From contig NC_085060.1 in assembly GCF_963662255.1 (NCBI RefSeq), positions 13,673,925 through 13,737,924 on the forward strand: 64,000 nucleotides of DNA. Direction: 5' to 3'. Below are positions 1 through 10,204 of the stretch, piece after piece. Numbering within the stretch: the first letter of the stretch is position 1; the number at the start of each line of letters is the position of its first letter. Source of the stretch: Cinclus cinclus. Lineage: Eukaryota > Chordata > Aves > Passeriformes > Cinclidae. The notes under the pieces are model-generated. The model saw nothing but the letters and a program-made list of their open reading frames with translations. It searched no databases and was not told where the DNA came from. The position numbers and the translations under genes are program-made.

Positions 1-28
1 GTCTCCTAGTTCCAGGTTGGTTTTTTGC

Positions 29-65
29 TTTTTTTTTTTTTTAATAGAACATCATAAAGTAATGT
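29..65. repeat. poly(T)/AT-rich low-complexity tract
   Basis: A T homopolymer of about 12 bases (31-42) follows a shorter T run and leads into AT-rich sequence. It could be the remnant tail of a minus-oriented retroposon, but no recognisable body adjoins it. Confidence 0.8.
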
Positions 66-89
66 TCTATATTCTATATATTTTTATGG

Positions 90-950
90 GCAACAGGAGA
101 GCAGTAGAGGGCAGGGACGGCAGGAGGCTAGCCAGGAGGAGAGAGGCTGGGGGAAAGAGTCTCCAGAGGAGTACCAGGGTGGGCAAGTACCCTGGAAGCA
201 GGGGCTGGGCTGGGGCAGAAGTAGGGGAGCAGCACCTGGAGGAGGGATGGGTCAGGTTCAGCAAAGCCAGAGCAGAGCAGGGGTGGCTGGAGAGGGGGGC
301 ACGGCCTCAGTCAGCTTTTGTGTCAGCTTTGTGAGAGGAAATCCTGTGCTGTGGGCTGGGATGAGGCTGTCTCCTCCTGCAGCAAGAACCAGGACATCCG
401 AGGGCTTTCTCATCCACGTGCTGGATGCTGAGCTGTTCACAGCCAGGAAAGCACAGAGGGGTAGAAATCTCTTGACAGATTTCCCTCAGCTCAGCCCTCA
501 GGTCCCTCTGAGATGGCCACAGCTCAGAGTGCTGCTGCCCAGCTCTGGCAGTGTGGGCACCACAGCACAGAGGAGATGGTGCCGTGGTGCCATAGACAAG
601 CCCTTGGCTCCAGCCTGAGGGCGCAGGAGGCTGACCTTTCCCAGCCAGCCACCCCTTGGTGACTGAGAGAACACGAACCAGTGACAGCAAGACCTTAAAA
701 ACAGTTTTCAGGAAGTAAAATATTTCTGGGAGTCAAAGAGCTAAGGGTTTTGGTGAGGCAATTCAGTGTCACACCAGATCTTCCCCAGTTCTCTCCAGTG
801 TCCCCAGGCCACTGAAGTAGTGAGCGTGTCCTGGGGCCATCTCTGTGCCCACAGCCCCACACCCACATGGGTGCTGTGGGATCCGTCTGCCGGGCTGGGC
901 AGGGCACGGTGCGGAGCCAGCGCCCAGCTGGCACCCAGCCCTTGGCTGCA
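90..950. other. Unique spacer, purine-rich at its left end
   Basis: The first 200 bases are dominated by GGA/GAG-type purine runs on the + strand. The rest is moderately GC-rich, CpG-poor unique sequence. Overlapping short open frames exist on both strands but have no recognisable domain, no consistent splice signals and no codon pattern that I can defend. I see no gene here. Confidence 0.6.
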
Positions 951-1020
951 GAACGAGCCTCATTAGATGCTTATTTTTTAAGATGTTCACTAACTTTACA
1001 AGTCTTCCCTGGCCCAGAGT

Positions 1021-1140
1021 GGGATCTCGCTGTGGTCCCCTCTGGCGTCTGCGGGCGCTGCCGGAGCGCGGCGTGCCGGGGCCTGCGCCGCCGTGGGTGG
1101 CACGGCCGTGGCCCCGAGCCCACCCGCCCGTGCCAGGCGT
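1021..1140. other. Very short CpG-dense pocket
   Basis: Eighteen CpG dinucleotides can be counted in these 120 bases (nine in 1021-1080, nine in 1081-1140), against strong CpG scarcity on both sides. It is too short for a standard CpG island. It could be an unmethylated regulatory element, the eroded edge of an old promoter, or a small GC-rich exon; no start site or splice pair picks between these. Confidence 0.6.
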
Positions 1141-1254
1141 GTTCCTGCAGCCCTTCCTGGGCCATCCCCAATGCAGCCCAGGTGATGCTTTCTCTCTGCT
1201 CCCTGCCCCTGGGGCGGCTCCAAGCCTTTGATTCCAGAGGCTTGTCAGGGCACT

Positions 1255-1320
1255 TCAGCAGCTCCGTGAAGATGCGTGTAAACACAGCGATTAAAAAACG
1301 TGGTTCCAGGGGCTGTGCTG
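1255..1320. promoter_or_regulatory. Candidate enhancer-like island with FOX consensus
   Basis: A small AT-rich patch beside the CpG pocket contains TGTAAACA at 1277-1284, the full forkhead (FOX) consensus, followed by a GATTAAAA homeodomain-like stretch. Proximity to the CpG pocket at 1021-1140 is suggestive, but conservation is not visible from one sequence. Confidence 0.2.
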
Positions 1321-1329
1321 AGGCTAAAA

Positions 1330-2190
1330 ATGGCACTGGGGTAGCCCAGAGAGACAGACGAAGGTGCCACAACAGTGGAGCTATTTTTTTAAGCCCCCAG
1401 GAGCTCACACCAGTGGGAATGAGGGCACAGCCAAGGAATTGGAAAGGGGCAAAGAGGACTCACCCCCAGAAGACAGCAGGGAGGAGAATGTATTGCTGTA
1501 GGGTCCAGGGAAGATTCTCTGACTGTTCAGGGAGGAAGGAAGGAACAATTTTTAGATAAAGCAACTGGACTGCCCTGACAACCACATTGTTTATTAGCGG
1601 AAAGTTGGAGGATTTCTGAGAGAAATTGTTATGAAGGTCATTTATTCTGTTCAGCTCTGCAGAGCAGATAGGGCCTCACCATTCCTGGCCAGAGATGGAA
1701 CAGCTCGTGGATGTTCTCCCAGTAAAATACAGCTGGGCAAGGAAGGTCACTTCTTTCCTCCTTCCTTTACCATTTCACACCTCTCTCTCACCACATCAGA
1801 GCTGTTTCTTGCTGTGTTTCTTGCTTTTTACTGACAGGCACTAAAGTTGAGTCCTGACCAGGGGAGCTTGGCAGGGAGGGGAAAGTGGTTTTGGTTGTGG
1901 AGCTGAGCAGGGTCCAGTGTGGAAGCTGCAAAGGCCCCTTCTCTGCACAGCATCAGCTGCAGGTACTGCCACATGGATGCTCTGGTGGTTGGTCCTTTGG
2001 TGCTCTTGCAGAGGAGGGTCCCACTGACAGTGCTCAGCAAAGCTCTCATTAATGCACCCCTTGCTCTGGATTTGGAGTGATCAGATCTTCAGAACCTGCT
2101 CTGGCCCCTCCTCACCCTCAGTCCTCCTTCCCAGCCCCATGTCCCTTCCTGAGCCTGCATTTGTCTTTGCAGCTTTGAGGAGTAAGGAAT
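1330..2190. other. Unique spacer
   Basis: Mixed-composition unique sequence. An AT-richer patch near 1550-1640 contains TTTATTAG and ATTTATTC. No transposon tail, RNA gene or credible exon was seen. Confidence 0.5.
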
Positions 2191-2200
2191 GGGAAAAGGA

Positions 2201-2245
2201 GTGGTGGCTGGAGCAGGAGTGGTGGCTGGAGCAGGAGTGGTGGCT
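2201..2245 (+). repeat. 18-bp tandem repeat, about 2.5 copies
   Basis: Units at 2201-2218 and 2219-2236 are identical (GTGGTGGCTGGAGCAGGA), followed by a nine-base partial copy. The perfect identity suggests recent slippage or duplication. Confidence 0.9.
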
Positions 2246-2404
2246 CTCGCTGTGCCAGGCACACAAAACTCTCTCCAAGCCAGCTGGAGGAGAAAGAGCT
2301 CTTCCTGGGAGCACTCAGGGTGTCCCTCTCTGTTCCCCAAACAAGACAGGCTGTGGCCAGCAGTTAATATCCCTCTGGCACAGTGCCCTGCCCTGGCAGA
2401 GTGG

Positions 2405-2525
2405 CAGGCTCTTCTTTTAATAACTTATTTATCTTTCCTTATTGCAGGAATGATGACAGCTTTCATTATTAAGCTGCTAGGTAATAGTGTAGCCTTTGGT
2501 GGGAGCTGACTCATCATCCCCTCTT
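2405..2525. promoter_or_regulatory. Candidate regulatory island with AP-1/MARE-like site
   Basis: An AT-rich block carries CTTTTAATAACTTATTTATC-type sequence, CATTATTAAG, and TGACTCA at 2507-2513 within GCTGACTCATCA, which matches AP-1 and resembles a MAF recognition element. A pyrimidine stretch ending in AG at 2446-2447 and GTAATA at 2481 also bracket 33 bases like a micro-exon (see findings). The regulatory reading is preferred but unproven. Confidence 0.25.
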
Positions 2526-2529
2526 TTCT

Positions 2530-3210
2530 GTGGCTGGATTCAGTTCCCCGGCAGAGCTGTGACAGGAGCAGGACGAGCAGTGCCCAGCACTGCTGCAGCT
2601 CTGGGGGTGGCAGGGTGGGCACAGGCACCGGGCACACACACAGGGCACGTGTCCTGCAAGGCTCGGGCTCCCCAGTGATGCTCTCTGGCCCCAGTGCTGT
2701 CCTATTCTCTGCTGTCCTGTTGTCCCTATGTTCTGGAGAGACTCCTGCCCCGAGGAACTAGTGCATCCCTTGCCATGGTGGTGCCAGAGCAGGGACACTG
2801 GGGACATGGAGCACAGGGCAATGGGAAGCACAGGCAGTGACACAACCCCAGCTTGGCCCCAGTGCCCATGCAGGGGTGGCAGGGACATGGAGAGAGCTCT
2901 CCAGATCCTGCCTTGCCCTGGAAGCAGTGTCCTCCTCCCCAGCCTGAGGATTTGGAAACCACCGACCCACAGCGGCTGTGTGTGGGCACCTTGGAGCTGG
3001 AGGAAAGCAATGGAACATCTGGAGAGGGTCTCCCTGCCCTGCTCAGCCTGGTGCTCCTCTGGCCAGGGGAGCACCCTGGGGATGGTGACACTGGGGACTG
3101 GTAACACTTGTGGCAATGCCAACAGAATGAGGGCAGAGCGGAAGGGACACCTGGGACCCAGCCATGTGCCAGGGATGCAGCACTGCCACCATCGCTGGAC
3201 TGTGCTGGTG
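2530..3210. other. GC-rich unique spacer
   Basis: CpG-poor, CA/TG-rich sequence with many overlapping short frames on both strands. This is typical of deaminated GC-rich bird DNA. No family-level protein similarity, RNA gene or repeat was recognised. Confidence 0.5.
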
Positions 3211-3214
3211 GCGG

Positions 3215-3360
3215 CAGCAGTGATATATGAAATCAATTAAACATGACCCATTTTTAATTAGATGTACAAACACGCCTAAAGTTAAATGAGGGCTCTTTAT
3301 AAAGAAAGAATGCAGTGTGGTACCACGTTAAATGAGAAACTCATGTAATTCCCAACTGGG
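3215..3360. promoter_or_regulatory. AT-rich candidate enhancer island
   Basis: An abrupt drop in GC after GC-rich spacer. It contains AATCAATTAA at 3231-3240 and TAATTA at 3255-3260 (homeodomain core), with AGTTAAATGAG and TTTATAAAG further on. This resembles vertebrate conserved non-coding islands; confirmation needs alignment. Confidence 0.25.
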
Positions 3361-3714
3361 AGCTTCCCAGATTTACACGTGGAGCTGCCTGTGCAAAGCA
3401 ACCCTTCTCCTGCTGCTTGGCAGAGGCAGGTTCCCAGAGTAGGGATGTCTGGCTGTGGGGACAGGGACCCACAGTGCCATGGCTACTGGTGTATGGGCAG
3501 CTGGGAGAGGACCTTATCCTGCACCTCCAGAAGCCTGAAAGCCACTGGATGGTCCCCAGTGTGTGCCCAGCTCCTGTGACAGCTGTGCTGGCAGCTCCTG
3601 CTGCCCCCTCCTTGCCCCCCCACCTGGACCCCACTGCTGGGCTTGTCCATCCCTTCCAGATGCACACCTTGAATGCACACCTTGCTGCCCTTCCAGAGGG
3701 GAAGAAACCAGGAA

Positions 3715-3960
3715 AAAAGTGAAAAAGTGAACCAGTTTCTAATTATGCCTTGTTTGCTTTCATTTAGAGCTAATTCAGCCCACACAAAAGTTACCTTATT
3801 GAAAGAAATACATATATTAAAAAAACCCAACTCATAGATGCCTGATTGATTTTAGACTGTAGAAATTAAGTTGTGGCTATTTCCACCTTTCCCCCTCTGA
3901 CTACAAACCATTTGCATCTGAAAACAAATGGTCTTTAATTTGGACCAAAAGTTACAGGGC
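3715..3960. promoter_or_regulatory. AT-rich candidate enhancer island with perfect octamer
   Basis: Contains ATTTGCAT at 3910-3917, the exact POU octamer, followed within 15 bases by ACAAATGG, a SOX-like core. TCTAATTA and GAGCTAATTC lie earlier in the block. A POU site next to a SOX-like site is a recognised enhancer grammar, but the spacing here is not the canonical adjacent SOX-OCT arrangement. Confidence 0.3.
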
Positions 3961-3964
3961 TCTT

Positions 3965-4565
3965 CTCTCTGGCCCAGAAGTGAAGCAAGTGGCACAGCCT
4001 TGAACGCTGCCAGGGAACTGTCACAGCTTCTCTGGGCACCCTGTGCCAGGGCATCACCAAACAGGGAAGAATTCTCACCTGACCCTTCTCTTTGTGTCTT
4101 GGGGTGGGAGGAAGCCATTCAGCATCCTGTCCCTCCATCCCTTGTCCCAAGTCCCTCTCCAGCTCTCTTGAGGCCCCTTTAGGCACTGGAAGGTGCTCTG
4201 AGATCTCCCTGGAGCCTTCTCTTCTTCAAGTGAGCACCCCCAGCTCTTCCAGCTTGAACTCTTTGCTGCCTGTGCTACCGAGGGCCAGGACTAGGGACAC
4301 TGTGGATGTCCCCTTGGCCATGCTGCCAGAGGCTGTGTAAGAGATGGACACGTGTGACTGCTCCCTTCTCTCCTCTGTGTTTTGGCATCCTGTGGGCATT
4401 TTGCAGAATATTTGTGAATGAAAATGATCTGCCAAGACTTTTCACTCATCCCAGCTCCCTGCTGTGCGTGTGACTGGTGGCACCAGCCCTGATCCCCCAG
4501 CGCCCTGAGGCACCGGGCGCTGCCCTGCTCCCACCTCCAGCAGCTCCAGCACCTGGTTCCAGGGG
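3965..4565. other. Unique spacer
   Basis: Mixed to GC-rich unique sequence with no recognisable repeat, RNA or coding signature. Confidence 0.5.
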
Positions 4566-4569
4566 GATA

Positions 4570-4685
4570 TCAGCCAATGTTTCCCTCGAATAACATTCCA
4601 GAGATGTTTACAAGATGAGTACAGAAAATAAATACACAAAAAGAGGATTTACTAAATATAATAAAACTGAGAAGTTGTGGAACTC
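4570..4685. promoter_or_regulatory. AT-rich candidate regulatory island with TEAD-like and CCAAT motifs
   Basis: CCAAT at 4574-4578 and ACATTCCA (TEAD consensus) at 4593-4600 are followed by A-rich sequence with AAATAAATAC and CTAAATATAATAAAAC. Motif matches are directly visible; function is inferred. Confidence 0.2.
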
Positions 4686-4974
4686 CTCGCCTGCCCTGCT
4701 GGCATTGCAGAGTGCCCGGAGGGCTGCCCATAAACTGGGATGGGGCAGCCCCGCAGAGGTTTGGGAGAAGAATGGGGCTTATTGCTGTCCCCATCCTCAT
4801 TCTTCACGTTTGGAGCAGGGCATGGAGCTGAGAAGAGCCATTCTCTCCGGGGCCAGGCCGCTGCAGGTCCCACCCTGCCCAGATCTCCCTCCCCACCTCC
4901 CTGTGCCCCCCAGGATGCTGCGCTCAGAGCGGAGCGTGAGGCAGCTCGGAAGTGCTGTGCCAGAGGAGGAAAAA

Positions 4975-5070
4975 GCAGCCTATTAATTAACAGCAAATGT
5001 ACAGTCAATGGGGCTTTTTCCCTTCCTAAACAATTCATCAAAATGATTTCATCGAAATTTAGCTGATGGG
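4975..5070. promoter_or_regulatory. AT-rich candidate conserved island
   Basis: Contains TATTAATTAACAG at 4981-4993, CAATTCATCAAAATG and CATCGAAATTTAGC. It is flanked on the right by a modest CpG-containing stretch (5070-5165) with GGCGCG and GGCGCGGG. The abrupt composition change is typical of non-coding conserved elements. Confidence 0.25.
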
Positions 5071-5480
5071 GCGCGAAGCGCAGCTGCTCCGTCCTGCTCT
5101 GCGCTTTTTCTGTCCTGGCAGGAGCGGAATGCCGGGAGTGCAGGCGCGGGTTTGGGATTCACGGCGCTGCAGGATGGAGGCTCTGGGAGTGAGTCAGTGC
5201 CTCTGCCACTGCCAGAACTCCGAAAATAAAGGGGCTGCAAATGAAGGAGTTCCATTGCACCAAGCTGACAGAGCGCTCACCCCTCTCTTTACACATTTAC
5301 TCCTTTACTGCCTCAAGTTCATTTCGATATGGAGCAGAAATTCCTGTTGGGCCAGTTTGGGAACTGCAATGGAGCCAGGCAAGGGAGGAAGGCCAGGATG
5401 GCTCTTGGGGATGCTGTCCTGGATATGTCCTGCTGTTATCCAGCTCGCCTGGATAACAGACTGAGCCCAGGAATGGCCTA
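5070..5480. other. Unique spacer with a weakly CpG-enriched left end
   Basis: About 100 bases at the left (to about 5165) carry scattered CpGs; the rest is ordinary. No gene signature was seen. Confidence 0.4.
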
Positions 5481-5484
5481 GCTA

Positions 5485-5660
5485 CACAAAAATACTTCAA
5501 AAAACAATAAGGTTGTTAAAGTTTTAGTGGTTTTTTTTAACATGGCTCTTATTGAAGAAGAGGGAAACCAGCTGTTTACAGCTTTAAAAGCTTGACTTTT
5601 CCCTTAGAAGTCACAGTGCTTTTGGAATTTAAAGGTATAGAGAAAACTGAGAAAACTGCA
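5485..5660. other. AT-rich unique stretch
   Basis: Contains an A-rich segment, an eight-base T run, and CAGCTGTTTACAGC (E-box plus forkhead-like TGTTTAC). No transposon body was recognised. It could be another regulatory island. Confidence 0.3.
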
Positions 5661-5751
5661 GTATTTCGAAGCTGTGCCTCCACCTGGACTGAGGGCAGGA
5701 GCCGTGCTCTGAGCAGCACAGCAACCAGAGTGGGATGAGATGGAATGGTGT

Positions 5752-5936
5752 GGAACAGAACGAAGTAGAACAGAACAGAACAGAACAGAACAGAACAGAA
5801 TAGAATAGAATAGAAATCAGAATAGAATAAGAAAAAGGATAAGAATAAAAATAAGAATAGGCTAAGACTAAGAAAAAGAAAAAAATAATAAGAATAAGAA
5901 TAAGAATAAGAATGGAATAAGATAGAATATTATATT
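5752..5936 (+). repeat. (GAACA)n/(GAATA)n/(AATAAG)n microsatellite
   Basis: Perfect GAACA units at about 5771-5800 grade into GAATA, then irregular AAGAAT units. On the opposite strand this reads as (ATTCT)n, the CR1 3' terminal motif, so it most likely grew from the adjoining CR1 tail. It is expected to be length-polymorphic. Confidence 0.9.
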
Positions 5937-6108
5937 TTCAGTTGGCAGGGACTGACAAAATTAATCTGTTCCAACCACGTTGTTCTTTCAGGAATCACTA
6001 CAAGCTGAAGCACGTTAAGGCTGCTGTTCCAGTGTCTCTGACACCCTGACAGGCTTGGGACACTGACCCCCTCTCTGGGAAGCCTGCTCCAGAGACGTGG
6101 GGTGGAAG
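5752..6108 (-). mobile_element. CR1 LINE 3' fragment, minus orientation, with expanded pentanucleotide tail
   Basis: The body (about 5937-6108) matches the reverse complement of an avian CR1 3' region: 'ggcagggactgacaa', 'tctgttccaacca' and 'gacaggcttgggacactgac' are followed by 'cctctctgggaagcctg'. The 3' tail of a minus element lies on the left. There it has expanded into a GAACA/GAATA/AGAAT microsatellite from about 5752 to 5936, with five or more perfect GAACA units before the array degrades. 5' truncation is the normal fate of CR1 copies. Confidence 0.85.
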
Positions 6109-6109
6109 C

Positions 6110-7370
6110 CGCAGCGATGGACAAACAGGATCCAGCTGCCAGAGGAGCAAATCCTGGAGTCTCACAACTTTCCCATCCAGCCATGAAACAATCTGCTGAT
6201 TTTATTGAAACCAGATCGCCGGCTCCATCTTGCAGCCGCTGCTCCGGCGGGTTCAGCACGTCCAGCAGCCCCCGGGAGCTGCCTGTGCTGCGAGGGGAGC
6301 AGCGAGGGGGATGCAGGAGAGCCTGGCTGGCCACATTCCCATCACAGCCTTGTCCACACAACATGGACACATGTTTTTAGCAGGGCGGATCAGGCACTGC
6401 CAGGATCTGGAGGGGCTCCTTAGAGCCCTCGTGGTTCCCATGCAGTCCCAGCTCTCGTCCCCTGTGGAAGCTCAGGTACATCCCAAAGGTCACGACTGAA
6501 ATTGTTCCACAGTGAGTTCATGAGCAAAATCATCTGAACCTGGGATCCCTTATCTTTGTGGTGGTGGCACAGGGAAATTGTGGCACTGGAGCATCCCTGG
6601 ACTGAGAGAGTGCAAGTACAAAACTGGATTTCTCCTGGAAATGCTGCAAAGCCTCAAAATTCTGGGCTGGTGGAAATCAGCTCTGGTGAGCCAAGCAGAG
6701 ACAAGAGAGGTTCACAGAAGGACTCAGTGATGTCTCCAGCTGGCAAGTGCTGCCACATGCTTGCTGCTAGGGCTGGAAAGGCTGAACTAAAACCAGAGGA
6801 TTTGTTCTTGGTTCACAAACTCAGATTTGGGACTGAGCCTTGAGGAGCTCAGGGAGGGTTCTGGATGTCCAGGGTCCCCAAGGGAGCTCATCTGCTCCCA
6901 GGGATGGAGGCACGTGGATAACAGGATAAAACCCTCCAGCTGTGGCAGACTGCCCTTTAACAGGAGATACAAACTGGGGGGATTGCAGTGGGACTGTCTG
7001 AGTCACTGCTGAGGGTCCCACATCATTCCCGAGGGTCCTGGTGTGGATGCCATGGAGGGGCTGATGGAAGGGTTGCGTTTGCATCTGCAGTTCCTGGGCA
7101 GGGAAAGCGTCAGCACTCGTGTTGCTAAGGAACTCCAGCAAGGTCCAACCTACCCAAAACCACCAGCACTTGGAAATCAGAGGCACCATCCCACTGGGCA
7201 CTATCCCTCTGTCCCTGATGGGGCAGTGACAGGTCTGGGGGGTGAGGGAGGGTGGCTGGTGCAGGACCCCAGCCTGATCTCTGCCTTCCCTCCCTGGGAA
7301 AGCATCCTTGCTCAGCAGGCAGGGAGACAATGGGTGCAGCCACCCAGATGTGCTTGGTGACACCCCAAGT
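6110..7370. other. Unique spacer
   Basis: About 1.25 kb of mixed-composition unique sequence, slightly CpG-enriched around 6220-6310. Open frames of up to about 185 codons occur on both strands in overlapping positions without recognisable domains. No RNA gene or transposon seen. Confidence 0.5.
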
Positions 7371-7373
7371 GTG

Positions 7374-7449
7374 CTCACAGACCCCAGATCTTCTCATGGA
7401 CCCCAGAGCTGCTCATGGACCCCAGATCTGCTTGTGAGCCCCCAGGTTT
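7374..7449 (+). repeat. 19-bp tandem repeat, 4 copies
   Basis: Four exactly phased 19-base units start at 7374, 7393, 7412 and 7431, with core CTCATGGACCCCAGATCTG. Units 2 and 3 are nearly identical; units 1 and 4 are diverged at the edges, as expected for array ends. Confidence 0.85.
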
Positions 7450-8330
7450 TCTCTCTTGGGTTCATTTATCTCTCACCAGCAGCATCAGGGCTGAGTGAGG
7501 CCCCCCCTCCCATGGGACAGAAAGGGTCACCTTTGTGCTAGGAATTCACCCAGGCCTGCTGCAATAACACTCCTCCTGGGATAAGGACTTAATCCTGGCA
7601 TCCCTTTCCCATGCAGGAAAATATCCTGAATGTTTTATCGAGGCAGAGAGTTATCCAGCTCTTTCTCAGATCAGAGAAACCATTCCCAAATTTCCACAGG
7701 GAAGTAAGCAAGACAATAACCAGGGATGATAGGCTCCTCTCTAGGACACTTGGCTGCAGTCTGTTGAAGAGATATTTTGGGCACTTTTCTTTCCCCCAAA
7801 GCCTGAGGTTCTTTTTGAAACAGTGTGAATTAACAAAGCCCAGAACTGGCTGATTTCAGCTGAGTGTTTTGATGAATAATGTGCCATAAATGGACCCAAA
7901 CAAGCTGGGGAGTTTATCTCATCCCACTGCACATCCCATTCCGTGTCCCATCTGCTCACACCCAGCCCTCCTGCCCCAGCACTGATTGGAGAGTCTGTTC
8001 TCCTCCATCATCTGCTCCGACTGCTCCAAAATGGAATATTTTGAGGATTCAAGAGAGAAGGGGGTTTTTGTCTGACAGAAAGCCCTTCTGCTGAGAGGCG
8101 TCTGCAGGAGGCTGAGCACAATCAACTTGCAAAGTTGCAAAATTTCCTCAAAATGCAAATCCTGTCCCTCTGGCTTAGATCCCAGCATGGCACAGGTCAT
8201 GGAGGTGAGGAGCAAACATGGCCCCAGGTATTCACAGCTTCCCAAACCAAACACCTGAGCTGGTTTGGGAACGGATTCATAATTTCTATTTCCGTACATA
8301 TTTATTACACTCAGCTCTCCTCAGCACTGG
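7450..8330. other. Unique spacer
   Basis: Mixed-composition sequence including an AT-richer part (7600-7880). I see no family-level similarity to coding sequence or repeats. Confidence 0.5.
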
Positions 8331-8334
8331 GTAA

Positions 8335-8475
8335 AAAACAAGTGCAAATTTAGCCATTGATTGATTGATCTATTGTTGTGTGCATTCACCAATTGGTTTC
8401 TATTTGCCTGAAAAATATACATGAGCCTTAAAAGCCAGATTCTTGCCAGTGTCTAGAAAACAGAATTACAAAAAA
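8335..8475. promoter_or_regulatory. AT-rich candidate regulatory island
   Basis: Contains TTGATTGATTGATC (a short TTGA/TGAT run overlapping PBX/HOX-type cores), CTATTGTTGTG (SOX-like) and CCAATTGG, a CCAAT-containing palindrome, near 8390. Composition contrasts with both flanks. Confidence 0.25.
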
Positions 8476-8577
8476 AAGATGAGGGAAACTTGCAGGTCAG
8501 TTTTTGGGACTGGTTCCCACTCCTGAGCTAGAATGCTGAGAGCTCCTGGGGTATCATCCTGAGGATGCTCTGGGTAG

Positions 8578-8640
8578 GATCACAGGACCACATAATCATT
8601 TAGGTTGGAAAAGGCCCTCCAAGATCCTTGAGCTGGTGGT
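8578..8640 (-). mobile_element. CR1 3' end fragment, minus orientation
   Basis: 'aatcatttaggttggaaaag' followed by 'gccctccaagatcc' is the reverse complement of the CR1 3' terminus, preceded on the left by a degraded octamer tail ('gatcacaggaccacataatc'). The copy is very short (about 60 bases) and heavily 5' truncated. Confidence 0.75.
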
Positions 8641-8744
8641 GCCATGTGTTCCTATTTATAAATTAATTAGATCTCAAATGCACTCATAACTGTTGTGGGC
8701 TCCCTGGCTGGCTGGATTTACTGGTTGGAGACGATGCAGTTCTG

Positions 8745-8925
8745 ACCCCCAGCAACACAGGGAGTGGCTGGACATGGGAACAGGCTCCCCAGGGAAGTGG
8801 TCACAGCCCCAGGAATTCACAGAGCATTTGGACAATGCTCTCAGGCACATGGAAGGATTTTGGGGCTGTTGTGTGCAGGGCCAGGAGTTGGACTCAGTGA
8901 TCTTGTGGATCCTGAGTGATTTGCC
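8745..8925 (+). mobile_element. CR1 3' region fragment, plus orientation
   Basis: 'gggaacaggctccccaggga', 'agcatttggacaatgctctc' and 'gggccaggagttggactcag' match a songbird CR1-type 3' region. The expected terminal octamers are missing, so the 3' end is eroded or cut. It lies about 100 bases from a minus-oriented CR1 piece, forming an inverted pair. Confidence 0.75.
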
Positions 8926-8929
8926 CACA

Positions 8930-9505
8930 GGTAGGTCCAGGGGGTCACTCATAGCTCAGGCAGTGGCTGAGGGGTGAAGAGCTCTTCATCTCCATCCAGT
9001 TCTGAGCCACAGCTGTTCCGTTCTCTAATCCATGGCCAAGACATCAGGAGCAACAGCATTCCTGAGGGACCACGAAGGGTTTATGTCAGGCCAACACAAA
9101 GGCTGTTCTGCAGCACTGGGATGTTTAACCTTGGCCAGGAGGAATGGTTGTTCTGTTGTACTGCACAAAATTAATTCTTCTAACCCCAAGAGACCTGACC
9201 AATGGTCAGCAAATTCCCAGATTTACACTGTCCCTCTCCTGTCCCAAATAACTGCATCCATCAGGGACTGGCATCTTTCACCCTGAGCTTAACCAAGGAC
9301 AGAGACCTGCACCCTTGCCCTGGAGGGTTTGATGGGTGGTGGGTGCCCAGGTGGGCATCTCTGCCAGAGCAGGCAGCTGGTCCCAGTGTGCAGGATCTGG
9401 CAGGGATGCAGCGCTTGCTGTGCTGGAGCCTTGCTCCCCTCTCCTGCCTCATTCACCACATTTCCTGATGTGGGACAAATCTGCTTTTTGTGTAAATCTG
9501 TCTGC
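8930..9505. other. Unique spacer
   Basis: Mixed-composition unique sequence; no supportable gene, repeat or RNA. Confidence 0.5.
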
Positions 9506-9509
9506 AGCA

Positions 9510-9615
9510 AGAAGTCAGTGAGTTTCCCTAAGTGAGTTTTTCGTGTATTTTTAATAAAGGTCACTCTGTGTTTACTGGCAAAGACGATCGATATTGGCTC
9601 ATAATTCATGAAGGA
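9510..9615. promoter_or_regulatory. Candidate regulatory island with HOX/CDX-like and nuclear-receptor half-site
   Basis: TTAATAAA (9551-9558) overlaps TAAAGGTCA (9555-9563), which fits the ERR-type extended half-site TNAAGGTCA. TGTTTACT (FOX), GATCGATATTGG and CATAATTCATG follow. The clustering is visible; binding is inferred. Confidence 0.3.
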
Positions 9616-9619
9616 TCCC

Positions 9620-10200
9620 ACTGGACTGTAACGACCTGTGGTCAGAGCACAGAGCGAGCCTTGTCCACTGCCTCTCCCTGCCCCTGGAGGTCCAGCTGCC
9701 TTCTGCCGTGCCCAGCCTGGGGGTCACTCCCCTTGGAGATGTTTCCTCCTCGTATCCTGAGGTGGGGTTGGCAGAAGCCCCAAACTCAAGCTGTCCTGAC
9801 TGGGCATTACTGCTTACATCTTCCCCGTTGCAGCCTGAGGGAGAACCCCCCCCCCCCATTTCCATCCATCCCCTCAGGGATGGACCCCCAGGCTGCTCCC
9901 AGAGCTGAGGGGTGAGCTCTGATGGGGCTGATGGGGCACAGCCAGCAATGAGTCTCCCAAGGTGCCCGTGGGTGGACATGCTGAGCCCCTGGCAGGGGCT
10001 GCCCCTTGCCCTGACCCCATGACATCCCCCCTGTGCCCAGAGCCAGCTGTGGCAGTGGCTGCAGGGAAGCTTGGGCTGGCTGTGATGAGGGACGGCAGGA
10101 GGAGAGAGGGAACAGGAGACTAATGCCTTAACAAATTTGATTTCAGAGCAAACGAGCTGGCTGCTGTTGTGCAGCACTGGTAACCTGGTTTTGTGTTACT
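9620..10200. other. GC-rich unique spacer with C12 homopolymer
   Basis: C-rich sequence with a run of twelve C at 9846-9857. Nothing coding is recognised. The homopolymer may be mis-sized by some sequencing chemistries. Confidence 0.6.
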
Positions 10201-10204
10201 GGCT

